In this document: positions 16,558-24,578 of the stretch, piece by piece
How positions within the stretch are numbered: the first letter of the stretch is position 1
Layout of the letters: each line of letters starts with the position of its first letter
Assembly (NCBI RefSeq): GCF_003574965.1
Contig: NZ_CP032317.1
Span: 1,240,001 to 1,304,000 of the forward strand
DNA from: Hymenobacter oligotrophus
GTDB taxonomy: Bacteria > Bacteroidota > Bacteroidia > Cytophagales > Hymenobacteraceae
DNA length: 64,000 bases
Direction: 5' to 3'
Program-made: the position numbers and the translations under genes
Notes under the pieces: generated by a model
What the model was told of the DNA's origin: nothing
Databases searched by the model: none
What the model saw: only the letters and a program-made list of their open reading frames with translations

Positions 16558-18063
16558 CTAGGCCTTTTCGGGCTGCTCTTCAATGAGCTTCACGTTGCGC
16601 ACGTCTTTCATCAGGGCCATGCCGATAAGCCAGCAGATGAGCGCAATACCTATTGGGTACACCAGGCCGGCGAGGAAGCTGTGCTCCTTGATGAAGGGTA
16701 CCTCCGAGGCGGCAGCGCGCAGCGTAAGGGCGGTGGCAATTAGGGGCACAAAGCCGCCGAACACACCGTTGCCGATGTGGTACGGCAACGACAACGAGGT
16801 GTAGCGCACCTTGGTCGGGAACAGCTCCACCAGGTAAGCGGCAATGGGGCCGTAGGCCATCGTCACGAACAGCACCAGGCAGAACACCAAGGCCGTCATG
16901 GGCAGAATTTGGGGCGTAAGGGCTTTCATCACGGCCGGCACGGCTTTACCGGCGGCATCAATGGTGGCCGGCGTTACCTCCGTAATGGGGCCGGCAAACT
17001 GCTTGAGGCCGTAGAAGATGGGCACGGTAAACAGGGCCCCGCACAGCAAACCCATCATGATGATCTTTTTGCGGCCGATGCGGTCCGACATCGAGCCGAA
17101 GTACACGAAGAACGGCGTGGCCAGCAGCAGCGCAACGCACAACACCAAGCTGGCATCCACGATGTCCATCTTCAGCGTGTTTTGCATAAACGAGTAGGCG
17201 TAAAACTGGCCCGTGTACCACACCACGCCCTGGCCCATGGTGGCGCCAAACAGCGAAATGAGCACCAAGCGGCGGTTTACGGGGTTCAGGAACGACTCCT
17301 TCAGCGGGTTTTTGGTGGTTTTGCCCTCGGCTTTGGCCTTGGCAAACAGCGGCGACTCGTGCAGCTTGCGGCGGATGTAGTACGAGGCAATTACCAGGAA
17401 GCCCGAGAGCAGAAACGGAATGCGCCAGCCCCACTCCTTAAACTCTACCTCGCCCATGATTTTGCGCGTGGCAATGATGACCAAAATGCTCAGGAACAGG
17501 CCCGCCGTGGCGGTTATCTGAATAAACGAGGTGTAGTAGCCGCGCTGCTTGTCGGGCGAGTGCTCGGCCACGTAGGTGGTGGCGCCGCCGTACTCGCCCC
17601 CCAGGGCCAGGCCCTGCAACAAGCGCAGCACCAGCACAATAAGCGGAGCGGCAATGCCAATTTGGTCGTGGCTCGGGATGAGGCCCGTAATGAAGGTGGC
17701 CCCGCCCATGATGAGCAGCGTGAGCAAAAAGGTGTACTTGCGCCCGATCATGTCGCCGATGCGGCCGAACACCAGCGCCCCAAACGGCCGCACCACAAAA
17801 CCGGCCCCAAACACGGCCAGCGCCCCCAAAATGGTATCTTCGATTTTGCCCGCCGAGCCGAACAGCACCGGCCCAATGATGGCCGCCAGCGAGCCGAAGA
17901 TGTAGAAGTCGTACCACTCGATGACGGTGCCGACCGAGGAGGCCGTAATCACCTGCCAAATTTTGCTTTTCGACACCGTGTTGTTGTCGTGGGCTACGGC
18001 GTCGGTGGCTGCGCCGCCCGCATAAGAGGCCGCCACCGCACGGTTCGGAATGTTCTCTGCCAT
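16558..18063 (-). CDS. MFS transporter of the metabolite:H+ symporter (MHS) family
   Basis: A 501-aa inner-membrane carrier with 12 predicted helices. Motifs: SSVGTVIEWYDFYIFG at the first helix, typical of the MHS family, GRIGDMIGRK in loop 2-3, LQGLALGGEYGGATTYVAEH, and SDRIGRKKIIMMG after helix 8. MHS members carry organic acids such as ketoglutarate, citrate or short-chain acids, with protons. Given acs and prpE nearby, a short-chain acid is a reasonable guess. ATG 18063 (MAENIP) is chosen over an in-frame start 20 codons upstream. Helices 9-10 are separated by an unusually long loop (TEVTPATIDAAGKAVPAVMK). TAG stop in CCTAGG. Confidence 0.88.
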   Translation of the reverse strand: MAENIPNRAVAASYAGGAATDAVAHDNNTVSKSKIWQVITASSVGTVIEWYDFYIFGSLAAIIGPVLFGSAGKIEDTILGALAVFGAGFVVRPFGALVFGRIGDMIGRKYTFLLTLLIMGGATFITGLIPSHDQIGIAAPLIVLVLRLLQGLALGGEYGGATTYVAEHSPDKQRGYYTSFIQITATAGLFLSILVIIATRKIMGEVEFKEWGWRIPFLLSGFLVIASYYIRRKLHESPLFAKAKAEGKTTKNPLKESFLNPVNRRLVLISLFGATMGQGVVWYTGQFYAYSFMQNTLKMDIVDASLVLCVALLLATPFFVYFGSMSDRIGRKKIIMMGLLCGALFTVPIFYGLKQFAGPITEVTPATIDAAGKAVPAVMKALTPQILPMTALVFCLVLFVTMAYGPIAAYLVELFPTKVRYTSLSLPYHIGNGVFGGFVPLIATALTLRAAASEVPFIKEHSFLAGLVYPIGIALICWLIGMALMKDVRNVKLIEEQPEKA

Positions 18064-18150
18064 GGTTGTAGGAGTTTTGGGCTGTGAGTTTCGGGATGTT
18101 GATGCAACTGGGGCCTGGCGCACCTAGGGCGCCGGCGGCACCGGCAGCGC

Positions 18151-19794
18151 TTACAAGAAAACCTGGGTTTGCAGGGTAATTTCGGGGCGGTACTTCACCT
18201 CGTTCACGCGGGCGGGGCCCTCGGGCGTGGCGGTTTGGTTGCTGAAATCGGGCCGGTGGCGGTAGTTCAGCGTAAACTTGGCGTTGTGCCCGTCGAGGTA
18301 AAAGTTGGCGCCCGCGTCCAGAATGTTCACGTTCTGGATGTTGCCGTTGGCCTTGCGCAGGCCTTCGTAGCTAGCCAGCAAATACGACGCGTAGGGCTGC
18401 AGGCGCACCTTAGGGCCGAGCGTGTTTTTGGGCAGCAGGTAGCCCGTTTCCACAAAGCCGATGTTGCCGGTGCCCGAGTGCGGCACGGCGTTGCCGCGCA
18501 GCGCAGCGGCCCCGTAACCGGGGTTGGAGGCCCCGATGTAGCGCAGGTGGTTGGGCCCGAAATTGTAGTTGTAGTACACGCCGTACACGGTAAAGGCCGT
18601 GCCCTTGTCCTTGTTCAGGGGCGTGTCGAAAAACACATCGGCCGAAAGCAGCGCGATGTCGTGCTTGCGCGTCGGAATCAGGGCAAAAAGGTTGGCCCCG
18701 GGCTGGGCAGCGGCCGTTAGCACCGGCCCGTTTACCACGCTGGTGGTGGCGCGCGAGTACATGCCGTCGGCGTTGTACAGGAAGCCGGCCCCTAGGTTAA
18801 ACACCCGCTTGGTGCCCAGGTAGGTACCCACGTTAAAGGGCAGCAGGTTCGACTCCTGATCCAGAAACTCCCAGCTCACGTAGCCCTGGTAAATGTGCTT
18901 GGTGCTCTGCGGGTTGTACTGCGCCACGTTGGTACCGGTGCTGATGGCCGCCGCCCCCGTACCCGTGGTGATGCCCAGCGCCAGCGGCGTGCTGCCCTGG
19001 TTGGTCAGGAAGGTTTCGTTGACGGAAAAAGCGTAATCGAGCTTGCTGACGCGGCCCTTCGCATAGGCCCCGATGCCGCGGGCAAACTGGTCGGCCGTTT
19101 CGATGATGGGCCAGTTGGTAAGCGGCGCATCCAGCGTGAGGAAGTTGAGCGTGCTGGAGCGCGTGAGGCGCGAGAGGCCGTTTTGGTAGTGCATGCCCGA
19201 GCCCACGCTCAGGTACTTGTTTACTTTAAACTCCACCACGGCCTCGTGCACAAACAGCTGCGGCTTTTTGCCATCGGTGGTCGGGTTTACGCCCCCGCTC
19301 ACGGCCGTTTGGTTGTTGATGCCGATGTGCGTATAGATGAGGAAACGCGGGTTCAGCTGCGACAGAATGATGAGGCGCGAGCGGCGCACGGCAAAATCAA
19401 CCTGCTCGGATTGGGGCTTGCCCGGCGCCCGCAGCGTGCCGGTGTTGTTTTGGGTGTAGCGCGACCAGATCTGGTGCCAGGTGATAAACCGCAGGTACTT
19501 CGAGCCGTCGGGCGAGAGGTTCACCTTCATGCCCGCGCCGTACGGCACCGACTCGGCCGGCGGCGGGGGCGGCACCACCGGCTGCTGCGACTGCGCAGCC
19601 GGCGCGGGCACGCCGGCCGAAACCGGTTGCGGCGTTGAGGCCGGCACCGACTCAGTGGGGCTTGCGGGTGCCGTTGGGGTTGGCGTGGGTGCCGGCGGCG
19701 TGGCAGGCGGCACGGCCGGCCGCGTAACCTGCGCCGAGGCACCTGCGCTGGCGAGCAAGGCGCTCAAAACCAATGCGTAACTGGTTTTTTGCAT
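18151..19794 (-). CDS. Outer-membrane porin-like beta-barrel protein
   Basis: A 547-aa exported protein. Signal peptide MQKTSYALVLSALLASAGASA (split: n-region MQKTS, h-region YALVLSALLASAG), then a Pro/Thr/Ala linker of about 75 residues, then alternating strand-forming sequence to the end, which closes with TLQTQVFL as expected for a barrel. The pattern RRSRLIILSQLNPRFLIYTHIGIN and KHIYQGYVSWEFLD suggests the phosphate-selective-porin/OprP-like fold, but the substrate is unknown. It is upstream of and co-directional with the MHS transporter (87-base gap), so together they could bring a small acid across both membranes. Confidence 0.75.
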   Translation of the reverse strand: MQKTSYALVLSALLASAGASAQVTRPAVPPATPPAPTPTPTAPASPTESVPASTPQPVSAGVPAPAAQSQQPVVPPPPPAESVPYGAGMKVNLSPDGSKYLRFITWHQIWSRYTQNNTGTLRAPGKPQSEQVDFAVRRSRLIILSQLNPRFLIYTHIGINNQTAVSGGVNPTTDGKKPQLFVHEAVVEFKVNKYLSVGSGMHYQNGLSRLTRSSTLNFLTLDAPLTNWPIIETADQFARGIGAYAKGRVSKLDYAFSVNETFLTNQGSTPLALGITTGTGAAAISTGTNVAQYNPQSTKHIYQGYVSWEFLDQESNLLPFNVGTYLGTKRVFNLGAGFLYNADGMYSRATTSVVNGPVLTAAAQPGANLFALIPTRKHDIALLSADVFFDTPLNKDKGTAFTVYGVYYNYNFGPNHLRYIGASNPGYGAAALRGNAVPHSGTGNIGFVETGYLLPKNTLGPKVRLQPYASYLLASYEGLRKANGNIQNVNILDAGANFYLDGHNAKFTLNYRHRPDFSNQTATPEGPARVNEVKYRPEITLQTQVFL

Positions 19795-19938
19795 GATGTT
19801 TTGGTTGGTTGATGTGGGATTACGAACACACAAACCGTACACCGTGGTAGCACTCCCGGCGCGGCCCAACCAAGTAGTAAAATCCAAACGGCGAAGTCAC
19901 GCCCGTGCTATCGTTCTGCTAATGCTATAGCTGCGCAC

Positions 19939-20361
19939 CTAGGCGTGCTTAAACCGCTCCCACCGAATCAGCATAAACTTATCGCCCAGCTCGGTTACCA
20001 CCAGCCCCGCTCCTTTCATGTTTTTGGTGTCCTGAAAAAACGTCGTCAGCTCTTTCTGGTTGAGGATTTGGTACGTTGGGTGATATTCCGTTTGCCTAGG
20101 TGCTTTCACGCCGTATTTCTTCACCCAGTTCATCACCGATACGTGGCTGACACCCAGCAGCCGCTCGATTTCGCGGTAGCTCACCCCCTCGATGTACAAT
20201 TGCAGCGCCTTGATGACGTAGTACGGGTTAATCTCGCGCCCTACTTTGGCCACTGTGAAATGGTACCCGCAATTCTTGCACTTATACCGCTGCCTATCGC
20301 CGATAACGCCGCTTTTGGTAGCATCCGTGGAGTCACATTTAGGACAGGGCGGCTTGTTCAT
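19939..20361 (-). CDS. Orphan IS1 InsA-like zinc-ribbon/HTH protein
   Basis: A 140-aa protein. A zinc ribbon CPKCDSTDATKSG...YKCKNCGYHF occupies residues 6-36, and a helix-turn-helix of the IS1 InsA type (YIEGVSYREIERLLGVSHVSVMNWVKKYG) residues ~54-83. The last 50 residues (TFFQDTKNMKG...LIRWERFKHA) are not transposase-like. There is no InsB catalytic partner, no IS1-like ends and no target duplication, so it looks like a domesticated DNA-binding protein rather than a live insertion sequence. ATG 20361 is used because the upstream 15 codons lie outside the domain. A 12-bp inverted repeat lies 59 bases upstream. Confidence 0.75.
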   Translation of the reverse strand: MNKPPCPKCDSTDATKSGVIGDRQRYKCKNCGYHFTVAKVGREINPYYVIKALQLYIEGVSYREIERLLGVSHVSVMNWVKKYGVKAPRQTEYHPTYQILNQKELTTFFQDTKNMKGAGLVVTELGDKFMLIRWERFKHA

Positions 20362-20419
20362 CACTAATAAAGCAGCTGAGTTTGGGCTGCTATACCTAGT
20401 TAGCAAACATATAGCAGAT

Positions 20420-20453
20420 TAGCAAAGTATATCCTCAAGGCTATACTTTGCTA
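20420..20453. promoter_or_regulatory. 12-bp inverted repeat upstream of the InsA-like gene
   Basis: Arms 20420-20431 (tagcaaagtata) and 20442-20453 are exact complements with a 10-base spacer. A further tagcaaac word lies at 20401-20408. The site sits between the HTH gene and the end of the M28 peptidase gene. It could be the operator of the HTH protein or a terminator of the peptidase transcript. Confidence 0.55.
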
Positions 20454-20490
20454 GGCAGCCAAACGACAAGGAGCTTGCAACCGACGCATT

Positions 20491-21414
20491 TTACATCCGC
20501 AGCAACGTGGCCAGCACGGCATCCACAGCCAGGGCCATGCGCCCAAAATCGAGCTTCTCGATGCTGTCGGTCGCGTGGTGGTAATTGCGGTTGCGGAAGA
20601 AGGCCGTATCGGTGAGCATTAGGGCCGAGTAGCCGAACTGCCAGTAATTGAGGTGGTCGGAGAAATCGATGCCGGGCAGCGCGGCGGGGGCCTGAAAGCG
20701 GCGCACCGGCAGCTGGGCCACGCGCTTGTAGGTGCGCGCAAAGGGCCTACTAAAGCTGCCGTTGCCGAATTTGCGCACCGTGGTGACGTAGTTGCCGCGG
20801 CTGCCATACACCAGCTTCAGCGGGCCAAACGGGTAGTGCTGCGAACCTTTGCGCTCATCAAAATACCCCAGCATCTCCAACGATACCATGCCGAGCACCG
20901 GCACCTTAGCATCGTGCAGCGACTTGGCGTGCACGTAGCTGCCCATTTGCTTGGTGCGGAAGTACGGCGGCTCTTCCAGAGTGTAAGCCACCAAATCGAT
21001 GCGGTGGCGCAGCTGCTTTTCTTGGCCGATCAGGCGGGCCAATTCGAGCAAGCTGGCCACGCCCGAACCGTTGTCGTCGGCGCCGGGTTGGGTACCGCAC
21101 ACATCGTAATGGGCGCCCACAATTATCCTAGGGGCATCGGCAGGCCCAAACGAGCCCACCACGTTGCGGTAGGTATTGCCGCCGGCCTGGTAGGGTTGTT
21201 CGCTCACGCGGGCACCGGCCGCTATGAGTTGGCGCCCTAGGTATGCGGCTACGCTGTCGAGCACAGGCACCTGCTCGTGGTTGCGGGGTTGGGGTGTGCC
21301 CACGAGGTACGCGAGGTGCCGGCGCAGCCGCGCCGAATCGGCCGACACACCGGAGGCGCTTGCCGCGAAACCGCTTGCCAGCAGGCCGGTAAGCATCAAC
21401 AACCAAAAAAGCAT
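20491..21414 (-). CDS. M28-family zinc peptidase, exported
   Basis: A 307-aa peptidase. A signal or anchor helix (MLFWLLMLTGLLASGF) starts at the ATG at 21414; the earlier ATG at 21474 would overlap the divergent gene. Metal ligands are visible: HYDVCGTQPGADDNGSGVASLLE (His and Asp of M28) and the final HATDSIEKLDF. The usual EE catalytic pair appears as LEEPPYF. The family comprises aminopeptidases and glutaminyl cyclases; glutaminyl cyclase is possible but the deciding residues were not checked. It probably acts in the periplasm or on the cell surface. Confidence 0.8.
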   Translation of the reverse strand: MLFWLLMLTGLLASGFAASASGVSADSARLRRHLAYLVGTPQPRNHEQVPVLDSVAAYLGRQLIAAGARVSEQPYQAGGNTYRNVVGSFGPADAPRIIVGAHYDVCGTQPGADDNGSGVASLLELARLIGQEKQLRHRIDLVAYTLEEPPYFRTKQMGSYVHAKSLHDAKVPVLGMVSLEMLGYFDERKGSQHYPFGPLKLVYGSRGNYVTTVRKFGNGSFSRPFARTYKRVAQLPVRRFQAPAALPGIDFSDHLNYWQFGYSALMLTDTAFFRNRNYHHATDSIEKLDFGRMALAVDAVLATLLRM

Positions 21415-21443
21415 AAACTGCCAAGCAATTATTCGAACCCGAA

Positions 21444-22010
21444 ATGGCTTCCAAGTTATCCGTTCCGCGAACAACCCCGGCGCGAGTTCTCTTTATCCTG
21501 CTTGCAGCGCTTGTATACTTTCATACTGAGGCCAGCGAACCAATGCTGATGGGCTTGCAGATAGTATTAGGTATAACGCTGCTGATTGTCTACCTCTTTC
21601 TTGAAATTATTTACGCCTACAATCCGGTTGCCATTAGGCGTGTTTGCTCGCCGCTACTAGGGGCTTTGGGTGGCAGTTTTCTGCTGATGATACCCATCTG
21701 GCGAGTACAGACTTACATTACCAAGCAACGCGCAAACCGCATCATCGATCGGCTGGAGCTGTTCCGGAAGGAGCGCGGCCACTACCCCGATTCGCTGGCC
21801 ACGCTGGTGCCCGCATACCTGCCCAACGTACCCAGCACAGCAGAGGGCCTGCTGAAAGCCCGGCCGTTTGTTTACCGTGTGCCGCCCAATTCCGCGTTTC
21901 CGGGCGAAGCTAAACCCCGTGCCACCAGGTATTTGCTAGCATATTACGCCGGCACGATGGTCGATGTCAGCTACGACAGCGCCACCGGCCAGTGGCAGGC
22001 CGAGGATTAA
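21444..22010 (+). CDS. Membrane protein with a pseudopilin-like soluble end
   Basis: A 188-aa protein not assigned to a named family. Three hydrophobic stretches lie in the first 95 residues (VLFILLAALVYF, VLGITLLIVYLFLEIIY, LLGALGGSFLLMIPIW). The rest starts with RANRIIDRLELFRKERGHYPDSLATLVPAYLP, a pattern common in type II secretion G-like proteins and their relatives (split here at RANRIIDRLELF and RKERGHYPDSL). It starts 29 bases from the divergent M28 gene. Base composition is somewhat lower in GC than its neighbours. Confidence 0.6.
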   Translation: MASKLSVPRTTPARVLFILLAALVYFHTEASEPMLMGLQIVLGITLLIVYLFLEIIYAYNPVAIRRVCSPLLGALGGSFLLMIPIWRVQTYITKQRANRIIDRLELFRKERGHYPDSLATLVPAYLPNVPSTAEGLLKARPFVYRVPPNSAFPGEAKPRATRYLLAYYAGTMVDVSYDSATGQWQAED

Positions 22011-22066
22011 GCACGGCAATTTCGCGGCAAAGCGAGAACTTCGGGCGCCAATCCTGTTTGCTGCTC

Positions 22067-23002
22067 ATGCCCAACCCCGCCCCCACTGCTTCGTTTCGCA
22101 CCATCACGCCCGGCACGCTCAAGGGCCCCGAGTGGCACCAGTTTATGCTGGGCGCCGTGGCACCTAGGCCCATTGCCTTCGTGAGCACCATCGACCGCGA
22201 AGGCAACGTGAACCTGAGCCCGTTCTCGTTTTTCAACGTGTTCAGCTCCAACCCGGCCACGCTCATTTTTTCGCCGGCCAATCGCGTGCGCGACAACACC
22301 CAGAAGCATACGCTCTACAACGTGCGCGACGAAGTGCCCGAGTGCGTCATCAACATCTGCGACTACCCGCTGGTCGAGCAAATGTCGCTGGCCTCCACGG
22401 AGTACGAGCGCAGCGTAAACGAATTCCGGAAAGCGGGCCTTACCGAGCTGAAATCCGATGTGGTGCGGCCGCCGCGCGTGGCCGAGTGCCCCGTGTCGTT
22501 TGAGTGCGTGGTGGAGCAGGTAATTGCCATTGGCAACGAGCACGGCGGCGGCAACCTGGTGGTGTGCCGCGTGGTGCAGTCGCACTTTCGCGAAGATATT
22601 TTGCTGCCGGGCAACGCGGGCGTCGATCCGCATAAGTTTGACGCGGTGGCCCGCCTCGGCGGCGACTGGTACTCGCGCGTCATCCCTGAAAGCTTGTTTG
22701 AGGTGCCCAAGCCCAACCGCAACAAAGGCATCGGCATCGACCAATTGCCCGAGCACATCCGCAACAGCGACGTGCTTACCGGCAACAACCTAGGGCGCCT
22801 GGGCAACATCGAGCAGCAGGCCCTGCCTAGCCCCGAGGCTGTGGCGGCTTTCCGCGACGAGCCTTTAGTGGCTTACACCCTAAATAAGTACTGCGACAAC
22901 CCCGCTGAGCAGCGCCAACAGCTAATGCTGCTGGGCCAAAAACTACTGGAAGAAGGCCGCGTTGAGGAAGCCTGGAAGGTAATGCTCCTGGCGGCGGAGT
23001 AA
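22067..23002 (+). CDS. Flavin reductase family protein
   Basis: A 311-aa protein with the FMN-binding split-barrel of the flavin-reductase-like family: PRPIAFVSTIDREGNVNLSPFS and SFFNVFSSNPATLIFSP (residues about 32-70) form the flavin pocket. The C-terminal ~90 residues beyond the barrel include a helical tail (QQLMLLGQKLLEEGRVEEAWKVM) absent from short members. Members reduce FMN with NAD(P)H or act as flavoprotein oxidoreductases; the partner is not evident. ATG 22067 (MPNPAPTAS) is chosen over an in-frame ATG 25 codons upstream that overlaps the previous gene. Confidence 0.85.
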   Translation: MPNPAPTASFRTITPGTLKGPEWHQFMLGAVAPRPIAFVSTIDREGNVNLSPFSFFNVFSSNPATLIFSPANRVRDNTQKHTLYNVRDEVPECVINICDYPLVEQMSLASTEYERSVNEFRKAGLTELKSDVVRPPRVAECPVSFECVVEQVIAIGNEHGGGNLVVCRVVQSHFREDILLPGNAGVDPHKFDAVARLGGDWYSRVIPESLFEVPKPNRNKGIGIDQLPEHIRNSDVLTGNNLGRLGNIEQQALPSPEAVAAFRDEPLVAYTLNKYCDNPAEQRQQLMLLGQKLLEEGRVEEAWKVMLLAAE

Positions 23003-23032
23003 GCTCTGCGACCTAGGCAAAGGTTTAACACA

Positions 23033-23066
23033 AAAAAAGCACCCGGAGCAATCCGGGTGCTTTTTT
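23033..23066. terminator. Intrinsic bidirectional terminator
   Basis: 15-base arms 23033-23047 and 23052-23066 with loop gcaa, an A run before and a T run after, between convergent genes. Textbook form. Confidence 0.92.
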
Positions 23067-23086
23067 CGTAGTAGGTACGCCAGTAC

Positions 23087-24217
23087 TTAGCCGCAGTGCG
23101 GGGTACCGAGCTTGCCGTTGTTGTAGCGGTCGAGGCGCTCGGTGAGGTAGCTAGTCGAGGATGGTGACAAGTAGCCTCCGCCGCCTATCACACGGTCGCC
23201 AATTAACTTGTCGGCTGCTTGGATGTCCCTTGACACGGGCGAGACGCCGTTGCACTTAGCCACATTGAGCTTAGCCGCAATGAGTTGGTGCGCCAACGAA
23301 ATTAAGCCGTTGCCCTTTACCGGCGTCCTCAAAATAGCTAACAACTGATCCTTGTTATAAGTGGTGTTGCCCAACACAAGCTCCTGAACAGGCCAAGCTT
23401 CAGGGTGATTTTTCCAGTAACCTTGGGTGTAGGTGCAGCAATTGCTCGGCGGCGGTGTGCTCGTAGTACGGCAGAACGTGAGGTTGTCGATGCCCATGGA
23501 CCCACCAACAATTACCGTAATGGAGGTAACATTTGGCACATTGCCCAGGTCGACAACGGCCACGCCGTTGGAGCCGGTAGCTGGAAACTCAACGGTCTTA
23601 AGTAAGGTAGCTCCGTTGTAAAGCAGCGCGCGGCCGAACTCGCTTTCCGAAGCTTCGATGTCGATTACCGTTATTGACTTAGCCGTAACGGAGCCCACGC
23701 TACTGAAGTCGAACATGATTGTGCCGAAATCCGAAGCGGTACCGTTAAAATCGTCGTCGTTGGGCTCAGATACGGTTGGAAAATGCTTGTAGTCGTGAAG
23801 TACTAAAATATTGCGTAGGTTGGTTTTGTTGGAGGCTCCATCGCTGGTCGGGTACCCATTATTTACCTTTCCAGGGCCGCCGAAGAGAATATTGGGTGTG
23901 CCCAAGTCTTCGTCTTCGCCGCTGGAGAGCGGGTTGGTGCTAAACACCACTGCCTCATTCGCCTGCGTGTAGTGTGGATTTTCGGCCCGTACGCCCACCG
24001 ACGCGCCGTTAACCGATTTGATAGTACTGCCCTCCGCGCCCAGCAGCGTACCCGCAGCAACATTGTTGAAGGTGATTGTATCTGCAACGCAGGTACTGGC
24101 AAGGTCGTTAGCGGCGGCCTCCGAAGCGGGTGTTCGGTTTGGCTCGAGGTCGTTTTTCTGGCAGCTTGATACCAGCAACAAGCCAGTAGCAAGCAAGGCA
24201 ATAGCGTAGTGTTTCAT
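23087..24217 (-). CDS. Exported lipoprotein with TQGYWKNHP motif
   Basis: A 376-aa lipoprotein: MKHYAIALLATGLLLVSSC is a signal peptide with lipobox ending at Cys19. The middle ~200 residues are rich in Asn, Gly, Thr and Asp and look like a beta-sandwich surface domain (GTIMFDFSSVGSVTAKS, SITVIVGGSMGIDNLTF). Near residue 260 comes CCTYTQGYWKNHPEAWP, a motif known from many secreted bacterial proteins of unknown role, followed by a helical end with two more Cys. GC is lower than in housekeeping neighbours. Surface exposure is likely; the function is unknown. Confidence 0.75.
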   Translation of the reverse strand: MKHYAIALLATGLLLVSSCQKNDLEPNRTPASEAAANDLASTCVADTITFNNVAAGTLLGAEGSTIKSVNGASVGVRAENPHYTQANEAVVFSTNPLSSGEDEDLGTPNILFGGPGKVNNGYPTSDGASNKTNLRNILVLHDYKHFPTVSEPNDDDFNGTASDFGTIMFDFSSVGSVTAKSITVIDIEASESEFGRALLYNGATLLKTVEFPATGSNGVAVVDLGNVPNVTSITVIVGGSMGIDNLTFCRTTSTPPPSNCCTYTQGYWKNHPEAWPVQELVLGNTTYNKDQLLAILRTPVKGNGLISLAHQLIAAKLNVAKCNGVSPVSRDIQAADKLIGDRVIGGGGYLSPSSTSYLTERLDRYNNGKLGTPHCG

Positions 24218-24578
24218 GAACTTGGGGTGTGGTTGGGTAATGTGCGTGCAATCGAAATCAGGTTTTCGGCAGGCGGAGTACCAATCGCACCGTTCAAGGC
24301 GCAGGGGGGCTCATTGGAGGAGTAATAGTTAATCTATAAATATTAATGCCTCATAGCAAGCTCATCGCGGCCCAAGCAGTACCATTGCCCAGCGGCCATA
24401 CCCTGTTCAGGTTATCATCTAACTACTTACTATAGTGGCTGTTACAGACATATTACCAGCGTACTTCGACTCACGGTTATTTTCAACATATTTGAACGCA
24501 AGCCACAAAGGGCTCGGCCCGGCTGCGCTTAAGCGCAGCCGGGCCGAGCCCTTTGTAAACCCTAGGTGTTGCGAAGCC
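24218..24578. other. Intergenic gap, contains the ald terminator
   Basis: 361 bases. The part next to the lipoprotein start is AT-rich and should hold its promoter; no exact TAnnTTTG was picked out. The half next to ald holds the 52-base perfect palindrome listed separately. No open frame of note. Confidence 0.6.
24505..24556. terminator. Perfect palindrome, 26-bp arms, downstream of ald
   Basis: Arms 24505-24530 and 24531-24556 are exact complements with no spacer; the central words are gcgctt and aagcgc. It begins 23 bases after the ald stop on the minus strand and ends in a T-rich tail in that direction. Confidence 0.8.

Noticed and set aside
16777-18087. Long open frame (436 codons) opposite the MHS transporter
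   Set aside because: Shadow of the real gene on the other strand; rich in Arg, Gln and His with no domain, as expected in high-GC antisense frames.
19939-20453. Reading the 12-bp inverted repeat as IS terminal repeats
   Set aside because: Both arms lie on the same side of the gene only 10 bases apart; no matching copy at the other end and no target duplication.
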